Source: Astropecten irregularis (taxonomy: Eukaryota; Echinodermata; Asteroidea; Paxillosida; Astropectinidae). From it: DNA of 64,000 nucleotides. Below, piece after piece: positions 26,388-40,500 of this stretch. Under the pieces are notes generated by a model. That model saw nothing but the letters and a program-made list of their open reading frames with translations, did no database searches and had not been told where the DNA came from. How positions within the stretch are numbered: the first letter of the stretch is position 1; each line of letters begins with the position of its first letter. The stretch is from positions 6,915,036-6,979,035 of the forward strand of contig OZ020262.1 of NCBI GenBank assembly GCA_963971285.1, read 5' to 3'. A program made the position numbers and the translations under genes.

Positions 26388-26566
26388 GGTAACATACCCA
26401 AACAGAAATGTTCACAGATTTACCTATAACTTTCAGGGTATGAAGATGGTGCCGGAAAAATACCGTTAAAATATTTCCGCCTGAAAAGCTGTATTTATCC
26501 AGAAATGAGTCAAACAAAGACCGAAAACAGTTTCGATCTCGGAGTAACATCAAAACCATTCTTTGT
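26388..26566 (+). repeat. Family E interspersed repeat, copy 2
   Basis: Shares acagatttacctataactt, gctgtatttatccagaaa and agaccgaaaacag with the copy at 32362. Non-coding. Confidence 0.7.
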
Positions 26567-28389
26567 TTGAAAAAAAAAAGATTGAGTCGGGTTTTTGCTA
26601 TTTTCTTGTGACTCAGATGTCCGATTGAGCTAAAATGTTCACAGGTTTATCATTTCATGTACATGTTTGATCAGACTAAGTGTGAGTGCTGTTCTGTGAC
26701 CTTTACCAATCAAAACCGGCATTCAAAAGTTCCAAACAAAATACGAAGTTTTATAGGCCCTAAATATTAATTTCTGCAAACGAGGGCAAGATGTAAAGCG
26801 AAAGAGTCTGGTCCCGCGACCTTGCTCTCTCGCCTGCCACTTCATTTTAACTGGATTAGCTCGACGAGGCGTGATAGAGGGACTCAGCAACAATGCCTGG
26901 GTACCAGACCGTAAAATAGCATTAGGTGCTAAGAGCAGACGATAGATTATAAAACGGTAGGGATGATCCCTTTTTTACGGCGGGCCTTTTCATCTCCAAA
27001 CTATAACGGTCGTTTGCTTAACAGGCCAAGAAACCAAAGCAAAGGACAACCACTTTCCGGAGCAAAAAAGTCACATTCTGAAGCCATTTTCTTTCAACCT
27101 AAGGCATTTATAACAAGGGGAGTGTTTATTTTAGCGAAAGAATCAGAGTAAGATGGTCGTTGTGAAAGAAATTAGATTGTCTAGGTCTAAGATTGTAACA
27201 CTAACAGCTAAGTTTGTATTTTTCCCAAGGATTTTTCTCAGATCTTGTTTGTATTTGCTTAAAGATCCAGAAGAGGAACCCGCTGAGAATGGATGAAAGA
27301 GGAAAAATGGTGAGAATAAGACTCGAAGTTAGGGGAAAAACAAGATGAAACTCGTGCTGAATATTTCGAAAAGACTAGGATTGAAACGGTACATTTATCA
27401 TGTGGTATTTAAGAGCTCGCAAAATGGACATTTTGTTCAGATGATCTTTTTTATACGCAAACAGATTAATCGAATGTGCAACTCCCTCGTTGGAAATTGG
27501 TAAAAACAAACGGAAAACCTTGGATTAAAACATATCAAAATGGCATAATTCCAGAATTTAGTAACTTGTTAAGGTTATGACTAGAAGTATTGAACAAAAC
27601 TCTTACGACAGAAAAATACTCAGTTTAAAAACCTTTTTTTATTTGAACGTTTTAAGTTATAACTAATAGCTATTATAGTTTATAGTAGAAAAGCCTTACA
27701 ATAGATCTATTCACAGTAAATACTTTGGGTTATTATCTTTAAGATTTAGAGAAAAAAAATTATACATCTCCCTTTGTTGAAGTACAACGCTTCGAAATCT
27801 CTCTTTTTTAAAGTAAATTATTTGTAAGTAACTCCATGTTGGATTTTTTAGGTACTTGTATGTCATAATTATCACCATTAACTGAGACCAAATGAAAATC
27901 GGAAAGATGACTTAAAATATCCGAAGGTGTTGCGATATAAAATAAAAGTCAAATGAGACAATAGTTATATCATATGAAAAGGGTTATACAAATATTTTGT
28001 TTAATATCTACTTCAGGTTTATATCTTTATACTCTAAACTTAATTTTTTCGATTCTGTTTTACAAAATGTAAAAGATGTACATTCAGACGTTTGTTATAA
28101 CAAGTTTTTCGCCGGATGATCAAATCAACTTCTAGTGGCGGTTCTGTCCTGATCCCCCAACCACATTCTCAAATAATAAAGGGGCGGCCAAACCCACAGG
28201 GCGAATCAAATATTTTATTTCGAAGACTTGGGAGTAATTTTTGAAAGCAAGAGGTAATTCTTCTTGTGGGTTTCTTGGCCATTTTATCAAGAGATTTCCG
28301 TCCGCAAACCGTCAAAACTCAACATCAAAATTCTGCGTTGATCGGTACGGTGCCAGCAGCTTATCTGGTGAAATTACCATGGCCTGATT

Positions 28390-28395
28390 TTTATT
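28390..28395 (-). terminator. Candidate POLA1 polyadenylation signal
   Basis: AATAAA on the minus strand, about 190 bp beyond the POLA1 stop. Another lies at 28214-28219. Chosen only for proximity. Confidence 0.45.
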
Positions 28396-28586
28396 AATAT
28401 GCCTGAACAGAAATTTTTGGCGTTAGCAAGATTTTGAGCTGAGTACCAGTCAAAGGCAATGGACATCGCATTAAATTTTAGCTGGTATCCAGTAACCACT
28501 GGTAACTGTTTGAGTGTATGCTTCGTTATGAAACTGCACCTTGTTGAGGCAGACACCATGGTTACGAACTTACAGTGGTCAGGCGT

Positions 28587-31500
28587 TCATTCTCTCTTGA
28601 TGACTGTGTTGCTGAGGGTCATCGCGGTCAGTCCGGAGAAGAGACGACTCAGGTCCACCTCCGAGTACTTGTTCTGTCTCAGTTTCTTGTCCATGAAGGT
28701 ACGGAGGCTGGAGTAGCCGTCTTGATGCTCCCTCACAGATAAATTGGCGAAAGCTGTTCGAAAAGGGAACAGGATTTTGATTGCAAATTCAAGTTACCGT
28801 ACTGAAATTTTTACTGAATGCAGAAATCTAGGACGACAATCTCTATTTCCAAAAGTATTACATTGCTCCCTCTAGGAAAGGGCTTTACTGGAGCGGGATT
28901 CGAACCAGCGACCTCTGGAATACCGTACCTGCGCTCTTACCAACTGAGCTATCCAGCCCAATGTTGGTGGTTTCCCTAAAAGTTAATTATCTTTGTTTGT
29001 TTGACTTCAATTTTTTAGCATAAATGTTTTCAAAATTTTTGAAGGATTTCAAAATAATGTTACTCACTCTTTTCACTTTCAGAGAGTTTTTTCATGGCTC
29101 TGTCCACGTCAAAGAGAGACTGGAAGAATGACAGCTGGTAATACAGTTCCCTGTCAGAATACTGCAACAACAAAAACAAAATGGAAGACTGTTGCTAAGG
29201 AGAGCGCCCTCGTGTGATGAAAAAGAGAACGGAAACGCACAATAACACCAATTAAATTTTAAATTTTCTAAGGTCAACTCGGATATCATCACTAAAAACA
29301 ACTTTGACAAATGTGGCACTTCATTGCTAGGCAGACCGCCCTCTTGTGGTGAAAAAAAGTATAATGCAATCAAAACAACTAAATCTGGTGTTAAGATAAA
29401 AACAAATATTACTGAACAAAAACCAGCCACAACAAATGGACACCATGTTGCTAAGGACACCCTCTAGAGGCGACACAGAGAAAGAAAAAGGCTTCAAAGA
29501 TTTCGTCCTTAGTATGCTTCAATCAAAGTGACTTATGTTACAGGGAAAAGAATTGGCATTAACGTTCCTACCTCTGGTTTGAGAACGGCCCGCTGGCAGA
29601 CGGGGCACACGAAGCCTTGCCGTTGAGGATTCAGAGGGGTGCGTCTGGTCCTGTGAGCGCAAGACGTGTCCTCGCACACCATCCACCCCTTGAATGAGAA
29701 CAGCCAGATAATTGAGACACAGCTTAAGTCTTTGTTGCATAAACATGAGTAGACATGAACAATAAAAGATTCTAATGCCTTTATTGGCTCAAATGTCCCC
29801 CCTTGACAAAAATTGGTGCACTGTGTGCTCCCTTAGAAATTTGACTGCATTTATGCCACTGGCCACCATGTTTGCGTATCCAACATGGCACCTTTAAGTG
29901 GTTGCTAGGGTATGATGTCACGTAACCAAGAAGCCCTCTATAGACCGTGATACTCACAGCATAGTATTTCTGGATGTATCCTCTGATCAGGTAGTTGAGA
30001 CGGTTACACATGAGCTGCCAGTGATGGGAGAGGACCAGCTTGCAGTCGGGGTTGCTGCACTTAGCCAGCGAACAGGTGATCATCTTGTCCTGTTAAGAAA
30101 GAAGGGAGGATAGGAGAAATAAGCTCTGTAGGTCCGGTAACGACCCATCTTCAAGACACACAGCACTTCTCTTCAAATCCTTGCAAACTCAACTGCTTGG
30201 ATTCATAGGGCCTTTTCGAAACAGAGGCTCAGGCTCCGGCTTCGTCATCCATATGCAGCAATTATAGGTTGTGGTTTTTCATTGAAGCTGAAGTTCTGTT
30301 TTCCTTTTCAAACCTGAGAATCTACTTCCGAACCGCAGCCAAAAGCCTCTACTTTGAAATCCGTTATTTTAGAATGGATTCGCGATCTGTTTCATTGATG
30401 CTTACACTTCCATTGAAGACACTGTCGATGATGTTTTCTCTGCCACAGGTAGCGCTCGGACAGGTGAACTTGAACCGGTCGGCATTTTTGTATTTCTCGT
30501 CATCCAAGATGGATGCGTCGCCACCCAACATGGCGTCCGACTCGTCGTTGTGGTGGCGTATTGAGTGCCGGTAACCTGACGGGTCCAGCCCTGGTATACA
30601 AATGAGAGCAATTTTGATAAGAGGCGTGTGGCTTCACAGAAGTCCGACTTGTACGTCAATTGAGCCCTGACAAAATGACAACAACAGTAATTTGCGTTTA
30701 TGGGTACTATTTTACAGGAATTTTTTTTCTTTACCAAGGCATTCAGCAATGCGGGCAGCATCGGTACCCTCGATAGGATCACAGAGTCTAGATACGACAG
30801 GATGCACTTGCTGGGCCAGGTAGTACTTGGCGTCAATCTTAAGATGGTCTTGTTTCTGGACTTCATCCGGGTGGTACGCACGCTGACTGGCCGGTAGAAC
30901 GGAACCATCCTATAGTGGGTGAAATCAACGAATGACAAAACGCAGTGAGAGCAATTTCTACGGTTTATTACTTCTATTAAGAGGGTGGCTTCTAGAGTTT
31001 GGCTGGCCCAGTTTGAAACGTGGCTTGCGCTCTGGGCCAGCTACGTTCGTACATCCGTTTTTAAGTATCAGTCATTGAAACAGAATGTCATTTGACAACA
31101 GTTTCAAGAAAGTAGAGACTGAGTAGAGACACCAGCATTATGGACATTTAACTGGTAGACGGGGGACTACGGAATGATGTCACAGATACTGACCTCACAG
31201 ATGACGTAGGAGACTGTATCCCCAGCCCCGACCTTCTTGCCCCCTTGGCTGTTCAGACGGAGCGCCACTTGAACGTGGGGCAGGCTCTTCTTATCAGGGT
31301 AGTCGTGGGGGGCTTTGGTCAGGCTCTGAAACGGGCAAAAGGAAAAAGCAACTTGTGCGGTTAATTTTCAGAAAGTGAATGTGCTACAGATTTTGTTTCA
31401 GTGGAATTATTTTTGCTCTCGGAGAAAAAAATTGGCAAATGTAAAATTATTAGAGTTAGAGTGCCACAGCCACTTCGGGCCTGGTGCATCAAAACTAACA

Positions 31501-34500
31501 TCTTGCAGACTATTCTGAAGCTGGTGGGTTCGAATCCAGCCATGGGGATCACAGAGCTTGTGTCCTTAGGCAAGACACTTGGTCACCTTCACACCACCTA
31601 AGAGTAAATGGATACCTGCGATGGTAGAGATGGTTACGTGTTGGGTCACTTCCTAGAGATGACCTAGGGGGCTGTGATGGCTCTCAGAGGCATTAATTTG
31701 GACCAATAAGCAGGAATAAAATTGTGAAGGGCGTCAAGACTTCCCTTATGGCTATGAAATGCATTACCTTGTTGATTTCATACATCTTCGGTGGAATTTC
31801 ATTCTGGACCACCTTCTCGCCGACCTCAATCAACTTGGAGTGGATGTTCTCCACGATGGTCTCCCGGAGGTCAGCTGACAGGATCTGACCAATCACGTAG
31901 CTGCGAGTTTGAACAAAAAAGAACGAGGATTCATAAAATTGACAACGATAAAGCTATTGTCTCTTGTAGAATAACCAAGGAGTTAAGGAGTTTGATTTTT
32001 TTTTTCATGCTTACTTTCCGGCCTCTTTGGCCAAATCGCACCAGTCTCGCCGGACGATGTCCAGACCCTTCAACTCCTGAGACGTCGTGATCGTTCCGTC
32101 AGGGTGACGCTCCACTGATAATGCCGCATACCTGATCAGAGACACGAAGAGAATATGTGCAATCGTGATTATGAAAGTCATATACATATTCAATCAAAAC
32201 GTCAAGGAGAGCTGGTTAATGGGAGGAGAGAGTAAGCTCACTTTTTCTTCTTCAGTAGGAGCATGGACTGGAACACACCGTCGATATCAATCTCCAGAAG
32301 ACGATACATCTTATTCACTTCATTCTTGACCTACAACGCAAAAAACAACAGGGAGACACTTAAAGGTAGTATCATATTGGCATACCGAAACAGAAATCTT
32401 CACAGATTTACCTATAACTTACAGGGTATAAAGATGGTGATGGTAGAAACATACCGTTAATATTTTCTGCCTGAAATGCTGTATTTATCCAGAAAAGAGT
32501 AAAACCAATGACCAAAAACAGTTTTGATCTTCGGAAGATCAAAAATAACGGTGACAAGAGTTTTAAAATACCGTGGGCGTTTTTCACTGTTCTCTCAAAA
32601 AGTGGGCACAGTATGGGACTGGGAAATTCACAGATGACTGTTACTGTATCTTCCTTGATATTTTTGCCCATGAATCTGTATTTCTTTGTCAAAAACCAAA
32701 GTATGATATTACTTAAGGTCACTGAAAACTTGCTCACCTTGTTGCCGACTTTCATGACTTGATCCAAATCGCTGGTGTTGGTGTTGATCATGATGGAATC
32801 GGTGTCTCCGTAAATAACATCCAAATTCATCTACCAATAAAAATAACAAACCCCAAATATTTACAATCTTATTGAAAAAAAATGTGAGGAGCACAACATT
32901 TCAAATCAGATCAAACCAAAATATAAACCTAATGCAAGGAACAAAATAATATTACCTTTTGAACGAGCTCTTTGGTATTCATAAGAATCTGTAAAATGAA
33001 AGGAGTGAAAAATGGTGTTAAATTTTACTGTCGCAAACATTTTTTGAGGGCGTTGATAAAACTGGTCATTTTAAGTTTGTGGAAAGTTGGAAACGACGAT
33101 CATTTTAATGGGTAGATGGAGCTTTGATTCAATCATCATTTGTTTAAGAAAGTTTGTAAGAAAGTGGTCAAGTTTTGAGGCAGGAACTTCTTGTGCCGGC
33201 CCCTTTTAGACTTGGTGGCCCTGGTCATTGCCTTGGTGCCTCTGGGCATCGCCTTGGTGGCCCTAGTCATTGCCTCAGTGCCCCTGGTCATTGCCTTGGT
33301 GCCCCTGACTGATCAATGCCTTGCCCCCCCTTCAAACATTTGCAGCAGACTTAACAACTTCCTTCGCAAGAAATACATTTTTCCAAGGGTAGAAAGCCTC
33401 GTCCCTTTCAAAGCAAAGTTCCTGCCCCTAAATTTGGACGAAGAAAATCCGCCATTTGCATTTCGATGGCCGCTTTGCCAGACTTTACCTCTCGTCCTTT
33501 GCCGGTGACCAAAGCCGCAAGGGGCTTGGCGTAGAATCTGGAATGGGAGAACCCCAGGCAGCCGTACATGCTGTTAGCCGTCAGCTTGAGAGCCTTCTGA
33601 CGAATGTCGTACTGTGGGAGTAAAAAGCAAGAATCACTAGTGATTTCGAGACAAGTTGGGGAAATCTCACAGAGAAATAAACAGTTGTACGCCAATCTGC
33701 CTGTAGTTTGCGACAAGATTGCATCACCGAGACTCCAGCTGGCAGGACATTGTCACCGCCACTCCGAGTTCAGCACACAGAAGCTGGTACTGTGGGAGCC
33801 AACCCATGGACACCGTTGGAGAGGTCGGCCAAGAACCAGCTACGTAGATGTTCTGAAGAGGGACACGGGTGCAGCTGATACCAGAGAGCTGGCATCGCTG
33901 ATGGAGGAGAGTGATGTCCGCCATAAGTCAAGTACGATCAACTTTTATAGTCACATCTGAATATTTCTACCACGACACAAATTTGGTCTTGGTCTTAAGT
34001 ATGGAGTATCTCTTTGTCTCCAGCTTGACAACTGCATGTCTTGTTGTTTTACTGACAGAAAATTAGTATAATACAAGTAATAAACTGCTGCAAACTGCTT
34101 ATCAGCCAAAATAATGACCTGAAATTTATAAAATGCTTGGAGCTAGGAGGACGTGATGCATCTCGATCCTAGCAGGATCCTAGCAGGCTAAAATTTGTTT
34201 GTTCCTTTTTTCTTGTAAAATTGTTATGTCTTCTCTTTCTTACCTGGAGTTTTAGATCAGCATTCAGGTCTGGTTGCTTCATGAGCTGCTTGACTTGCTT
34301 ACGTCTCTCCACCAGCTTACGGATCTCTGTGGGGAGGACTCCTGGATCCAAAGAGCTGTCCGGTACGTCCGGCAACCAATCCTCATCCACCTTTCCAAAA
34401 ATTATCAATAAATGGCAATTTCATCATTATATTACGGTAATAATTATAACCAAGAATAGGTACTTAGGGAGATACTAAAGAGGATTCTTTGTCTTCTATT

Positions 34501-37500
34501 AAATTACGGACAGTAAAAATATCTTTAAAATGTAGCTGATACCTTAGAGAGACATCGAAATGTCTCCCTAATTCCCGAAGTCTCCCAAATGTTCACGTTC
34601 AGACGCTAACCTGTCTCATTCCACAGATTTGGGGTTCATGTCCTACTTTGGCCAAATTTTGATCTAAGGTTGATAGTTTGATGGATTACCGTTTCGTCAG
34701 GATTGGGCACTCTGTTGATGGTGGTAAAGCAGATGTTATATTCTTGTATGATGGAAGGATACAAGCTGTTGAAGTCCAGTAGAAGAATATGCTTGTCATA
34801 GAATCCTGAAAACAAAATCAGAAAATTAACCCCCAAAAATATGAATAAATACGAATAAATTCAAATGAATCAAATACGTTTTTCATTTTTGAACCAAAAA
34901 GTTCAATTAAGATTGCTTGGTGATGAACTTCTCAAATTTTCTCTGGTCTTCAAGAACAAAACTTCAGATTCTCTAAGAACTTGGTGTTAAAGCAGCTTAG
35001 AGCAACCTGTTGCTACGAGTTTTGACTTTTATGGACATGTTTTCCACAATGAATGAAACGAACATGGCTTGAGTCTTCAGTTATAATAAAATTCAATGCA
35101 GACGGATTTTGGAGCGATACAATTTGGGATGTCGATGACAAACCTCGTTTTGGCTCCAGCACCAGGCCGCCAGCGTAGGCCGGTTTGCGGCGGGCCTTGG
35201 TTGAACCGGTTGGCTTGTCTACCTGGTCTTCGTCGTCGTGCTGAGGAAAAGAAAAATGGAAAACGTTTCCGATCATGATCATTGCTCGGGCAAATTTTGA
35301 GCTTAAGCAGCTCTATGAAATTGGCTCCATTCCTAAGCATTTTGCTAAGCATAACAAATTTCAACTGGAATTGTATGAGCTTACCGTAGTGACGGGTGCA
35401 GCTTTTTTCCTGAACTCTTTGTCAGGACAGATGAAGTTCTTTTCATGGAAGGCGTGGAGGAGGAGGTATTCGTTCCTCTCCGAGCGGCCGCCCATCAACG
35501 TACGAGACTAAAACGAAAGAAAGATCAATCAATCAATCTGTGTGGCAACAGAACATTGTCACAACTACCTTCAAGGGGCACTTCTCGGTCTTCTGATGGC
35601 CATCGCCCAGGCAGCCACGCGACCCATTCCCGAATAATAGCAAAAATGATCAAAGCGCAGAGCTTACCATGACGTTGCCGCAGATGTTGGTGATTTGGAG
35701 GGACAGCGGAATGACGTTCAACTCGCACATGATGTCCAGAATGTGCGAGGAGTCCATCAGCGTGTTCTCCAGAAAGTGCATGAGGTGCTTAGAGGAGCTG
35801 CAATAGAACCACATCATGAAATCAGACTAGCAGCTTGAGCATAGATAGTTTACTATAGGGAGACCCCATCATAGAGCTGGATAGCTCAGATGGTAGAGTG
35901 CTCGTGTGGCAGTTATTGGGTTATATGGGTTCTGACACCCTGAGCAAAGATAGTTGATGTCAGGGAAGCCTGAGCATAGGGCTGAATAGCTAAGATGGTA
36001 GAGCACTGGGACACTGATCCAGGAGTCTCTACCTTCTGATTTCAAGTTCAAGTTCAGGAAACGTTTTTCGATTTTGTGGTTTCCACGGTCTCTCACCTGT
36101 ACATATTTTTGAATTCCTCGTGGGGAATCTCCTGCCGATCTTTCCTGAGAATCTGCCTGGTCAGTTCATTCAGATCGTAGCTCTTGCATCGAATCAGCTC
36201 TTTGGCTGAGATCTTGACGTCACTGATGATGCGTCCGCACGTGGCATTCTTCTCAGAGAAGGTGCCGCCTTTACCCCCGTAGCCACCCTGAGGAAGATTG
36301 AGAGTAAAACACCAATCGGGAGAACTTGTGAACCCTGTATCTGATATTCATCATTTTTGAAAAGATTGCAAACGACACCTTTCTTTGTTTCATTTCTTCG
36401 TACATCCTCAGAAAGGTATGAAAAACAATGAGTCTTTCTTACGTGTAGTTTGGGCATGTTGGTTCGCTTGAGTCGTCCGATACGAGACCAGTTTGGCACC
36501 TTGTTGGTCTCGATGCGATGCAGCAGTACGTCCAAGTCAAAGCCAAAGATATCATGACCCTAAAAAGCAAGAAGGGGAATGACATTCATTCAATCGTTTG
36601 ATCAACAAATTAATGATCAAATAGTCCGTTGGTAAATAAAATGAGAGAAGCAATAAGCCAATCGTCAATAATAAGTAAGCAAATGAATCAATTATTAGAT
36701 ATTGAAACCCCTACAATCACTTTAATCACTCAATCCCAACTGGAGCCAATTTCACGGCCCTGCTTAGCACAAAAAATTGCCAACTATAAAATTTCTGTCT
36801 CAATAAAAACAGGATTAACAACCAAATTACCATGTGTTGTGTATCACTTGTGATTGTTCTTTGGCTGTTGTTCGTTGACCATGAATATCAAATGGAATTT
36901 TTAATGGTGATTGTTTTAATGTTGAGCAAGATATTTTCTACTAAGCAATTTTGTTGTGCTTAACGGCTGAAGTTACAAAAAATTAATATCTTGATTGATT
37001 CATGGCGTTACCTAGCTACCAGTAGCCACTTACCACTATGACATCGGGATCCATCTTGTGTAGCTTGGCCAGGAAGTAGCCCAACAGAGCGCGCTCAGTC
37101 GGCATAATCTCCAACTTGGCATTCTGCCAAATAAAAAAAAAAATTGCAAATTCAATTATTCTAATAAGGCAATCACATGATTCAAATTTCGTCGAATCGT
37201 AACAAAAACGTTGACGGAAAGTGGTATTTTTGATTTTTTTTGTAGTGGACCGAAAATATTTTTACCTGTTTCTTCACGGCGTCCCTCATGTCATAGGGAA
37301 ATATGCAGTCGCTCGGCTTAGTGAAAGCTGAAATTGGAAGGAAAAGAAAATTGTCATTCCTAAAACATTTGTAATTAGTATTAACATAAACAATGGTGTG
37401 AGCAAATTAGAATGTTTGTAAAGTCAGACTTTTAGTGGGTACCAGGGCCTTTTCCAAACTTAGGCTTTGTCTATATGCTGAAAATGTAGGTCGTGGTTTT

Positions 37501-40500
37501 TCATTGAAGCTGAAGCTCTGTTTTCCTTTTCAAACCAGAGAATCTACTTCTGAACCGCAGCCAAAAGCCTCTATTTTTATACCTGTTATTTCAGAATGGA
37601 TTCATGAAATGGAACCACAGCTGAAGCCTAAGCCAGGGCCGAGGTTTGGAAAAGGGCCTAGTACTTCAAGTACTTGAACCACTTTGCAACAGTGGTCTAG
37701 AAAACATAGTCGAATGTTGAACAATTTTCCCTCCAAAGATACTTCTCTATGTAAGTTTGTGTGGTGAGTTTGTGTGGTGAGTTTGTGTGGTGATGTGGTG
37801 TGGCAATGTGTGAATATTAAAGTAAACTCACCACAAAAATGCTGCTGAAATGGGGGCTTGGGCGGGGACTTGTCCATCGGAAATTTGTGGTGAATAAGAG
37901 CGCCGACCGCTATAACCTGTCAGGAGAGGAAAAAAAAAAAATCACATGTGATTTAACAGTCTAGAGAGGGCGCTATTTTCTTCAATACGTACACGACGAG
38001 AAATTTAAACAAAACAAAGCTTCCCAACCTCGTTCTGGTGGGTCGTCTGATTCAGTATGGTGCGTAGGCTAATCGTCATGACGACGACTGGGGGCGGAGG
38101 CAGATCCTTGACGACGGTGATGTGTTCGTGTTTCGTGATGAAGACTTCAATTTTGCACCAACTGATCTGCTGCGACGGCACCTCTGTTTTTGAGTCAAAA
38201 CAAAAAATTGAAACAAAATGTTTTTAAATTTCCTTTTTTTCATTCAGAATTTTGTTACCATAGAGGGCTCAACTACAACAACACAGGGGAGCTACATTTT
38301 AATACATGCTTTGCTTCCCACTTGGCACTTTGCCAGAAAACAAGATATCAGGCGAGCTTACGTGGCATCTTGATGTCCAGCCAACAAGGGCCCTTCATCT
38401 TCCTATCCATTAGCAACTGTTCCAGGCTGGAGGTGTTAGTGCCAAATGCGTGGCTGAAGGTCTCTCCTTGCAAATCCACACCGAGCTGGGGGTACTCGGC
38501 CTAAAATGGAAAATTAAGAACAAAAAAACAATCAAAATAGTTGTCAGTGAAAAACTGATCACAGATTGAACAGAACGTCGCAAGAAGTCATTTGCCCATC
38601 TAAAAAAAACCCGCAACATTCTGTTGCCTTCATACCTTAAGTCATTGAAAGGTGAACAAAGACAATTTGAATGGAGCAGGATTCGAACCAGTGTCTCCCT
38701 GAATACCGTACCGGCGCTCTACTAACTGAGCTACCCAGCCATATGATGGCAGTGTCCCAAATAGTCAATTATCTTTGTTCGTTTGGCAGTTAGAAGCCAT
38801 GAAACTATGCACATACAGCTATATCCCAAGGATCATTGAAGAAACGTGCAGCATTAGCAATGCTGCAACTTAAAATACCCAGAATTGTCTGTTTACAATA
38901 ACTTACAATAGAGAAGACAGCACTTTTAGGCTTATTCATAACCGGCGTGTCTGACCGCCATGTTTGGCGGAAGCATGACCCCTGACTCACCCCATATCGG
39001 ACTTCCAAATACTCGGACTCAGAAGGGATGCCTTCCTTCTCAAAGCAGTACCCTTTGGTGACTTTCTGTAACAGGGAACACAAATTTAGAAAATTCCATA
39101 AATTTGGCAGTAAACAGATCGCAATAATTCCTTCTTCAATTATCACTGCTTGAGAGATGAAAACTAAAAATATTAAAAAGTTGTTTTGACAAAGATTATT
39201 ATGAATGACGTACCTTGGATCTGTACTTCATGATCTTGTGGTTATTGGCCATTTGGTCAAATTCCCGGTACACGCTCAAGATGCTAACCTCTTCACCGGT
39301 ATCCTGTTTCGTTTTGCGGTCGATCCTCTGCAATTGGCAACATGAACACACGGTTAGGGCGACTGCCAAGTGCCCGGTTACCAGTGAAAACCAAAATTGT
39401 GACCGTACAATGATAGCCTTTCTGGCAATTTCTGAACTATTCACTGTCCTTTCCAGCTTTGTGTAACTGGTCCCCTGTACTCACCGTCTCCCTTGGCAAC
39501 AGGTAGATCACCCGTTCGATGTTCTTGACGGACAGACAGCAGCTGACGTGAGTCTTGGCTGATTCGATCCAGACACGGCCAAACAAATACACAGTACCTG
39601 GAAAAACAAACAACAAAAACAACAAACAAACTTTTAAGAAAGATATAATATAGGGCCAAATTATAGTGAATTGGAAAACTGTGCAAACAGAAACGTCTTA
39701 AATTTTGACTTTAAAGTGTCTTCAAATTTGTTTGAATGTCGAAAGACGTACCAGGTTGTTTGTACATATCCTCGTAGGCATCCAGCCAGAAGAACCTTAG
39801 CACCTGGTCGCCCGACTCCGTGGTCGTCATAGGCAACGCCGAGAAGTCCACCTTGATATCCATGGCAACCGCATCTTTGGTGTCCTCTGCCTCGTTCCTG
39901 ATTGTTTCCCAGCCGGTGCTGGTACAGGCGTTGGGATGAACGCTGAAATACATCAGAAATAGACAAAAATTATTGTTCAGGATAAATTTGTCTGCTTCGT
40001 TTTTTAAGGAGGCTGACTCAGATTACAGATTGCTCAAAGATGCCCATCGTAGGCATTGAAGCCATGATGACCAAAGTGGGATTCGAGCCTTAGCCGACGG
40101 CGGTGGAAAGAAAGGATAGGTCTTAATCTTCACCGATCCCATTTGGGTGGAGGAGGGGACGGTTCGATGCTTAATAAAATTCCTAGTTGGTGGACGGTTC
40201 GTGTTTCGGAGATCGTGTTTCGGTTGACACTTACTAAGGCTTCTCAGTGGCTGTATGGCCAGTGTGCTTTGGCTCTTCCTTTATTTTTACTTCCTCCTTC
40301 TGGGCTGCCTGAGAAACCTCCTCTGTGTCAAAGCTGTCAATGTTATCGTCAAAATCCATGTTTTCTGAGGAAATAAAACAACAACAAATGTCTACAAAAT
40401 GATGAACTGTTAAAAATGAGACCATTATCATAAACTGAGATATGAAATATGAAATTTTAGAACACTGTGAAAGAGATGAATGCTGTGAATTGGACTTTTT

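Larger units (their letters stand above)
24395..28389. other. Intergenic region between convergent arx and POLA1
   Basis: About 4 kb between two 3' ends. It contains the family C foldback (25191-25440) and a family E copy (26388-26566). A 63-codon open stretch at 25964-26155 resembles nothing I know. The rest is AT-rich; conserved arx enhancers, if any, cannot be told from one sequence. Confidence 0.5.

Noticed and set aside
33604..33960. 118-codon plus-strand frame as a gene inside POLA1.
   Set aside because: It is a retrotransposon reverse-transcriptase tail fragment without a catalytic core and with an unrelated 5' portion that overlaps POLA1 exon 26 antisense.
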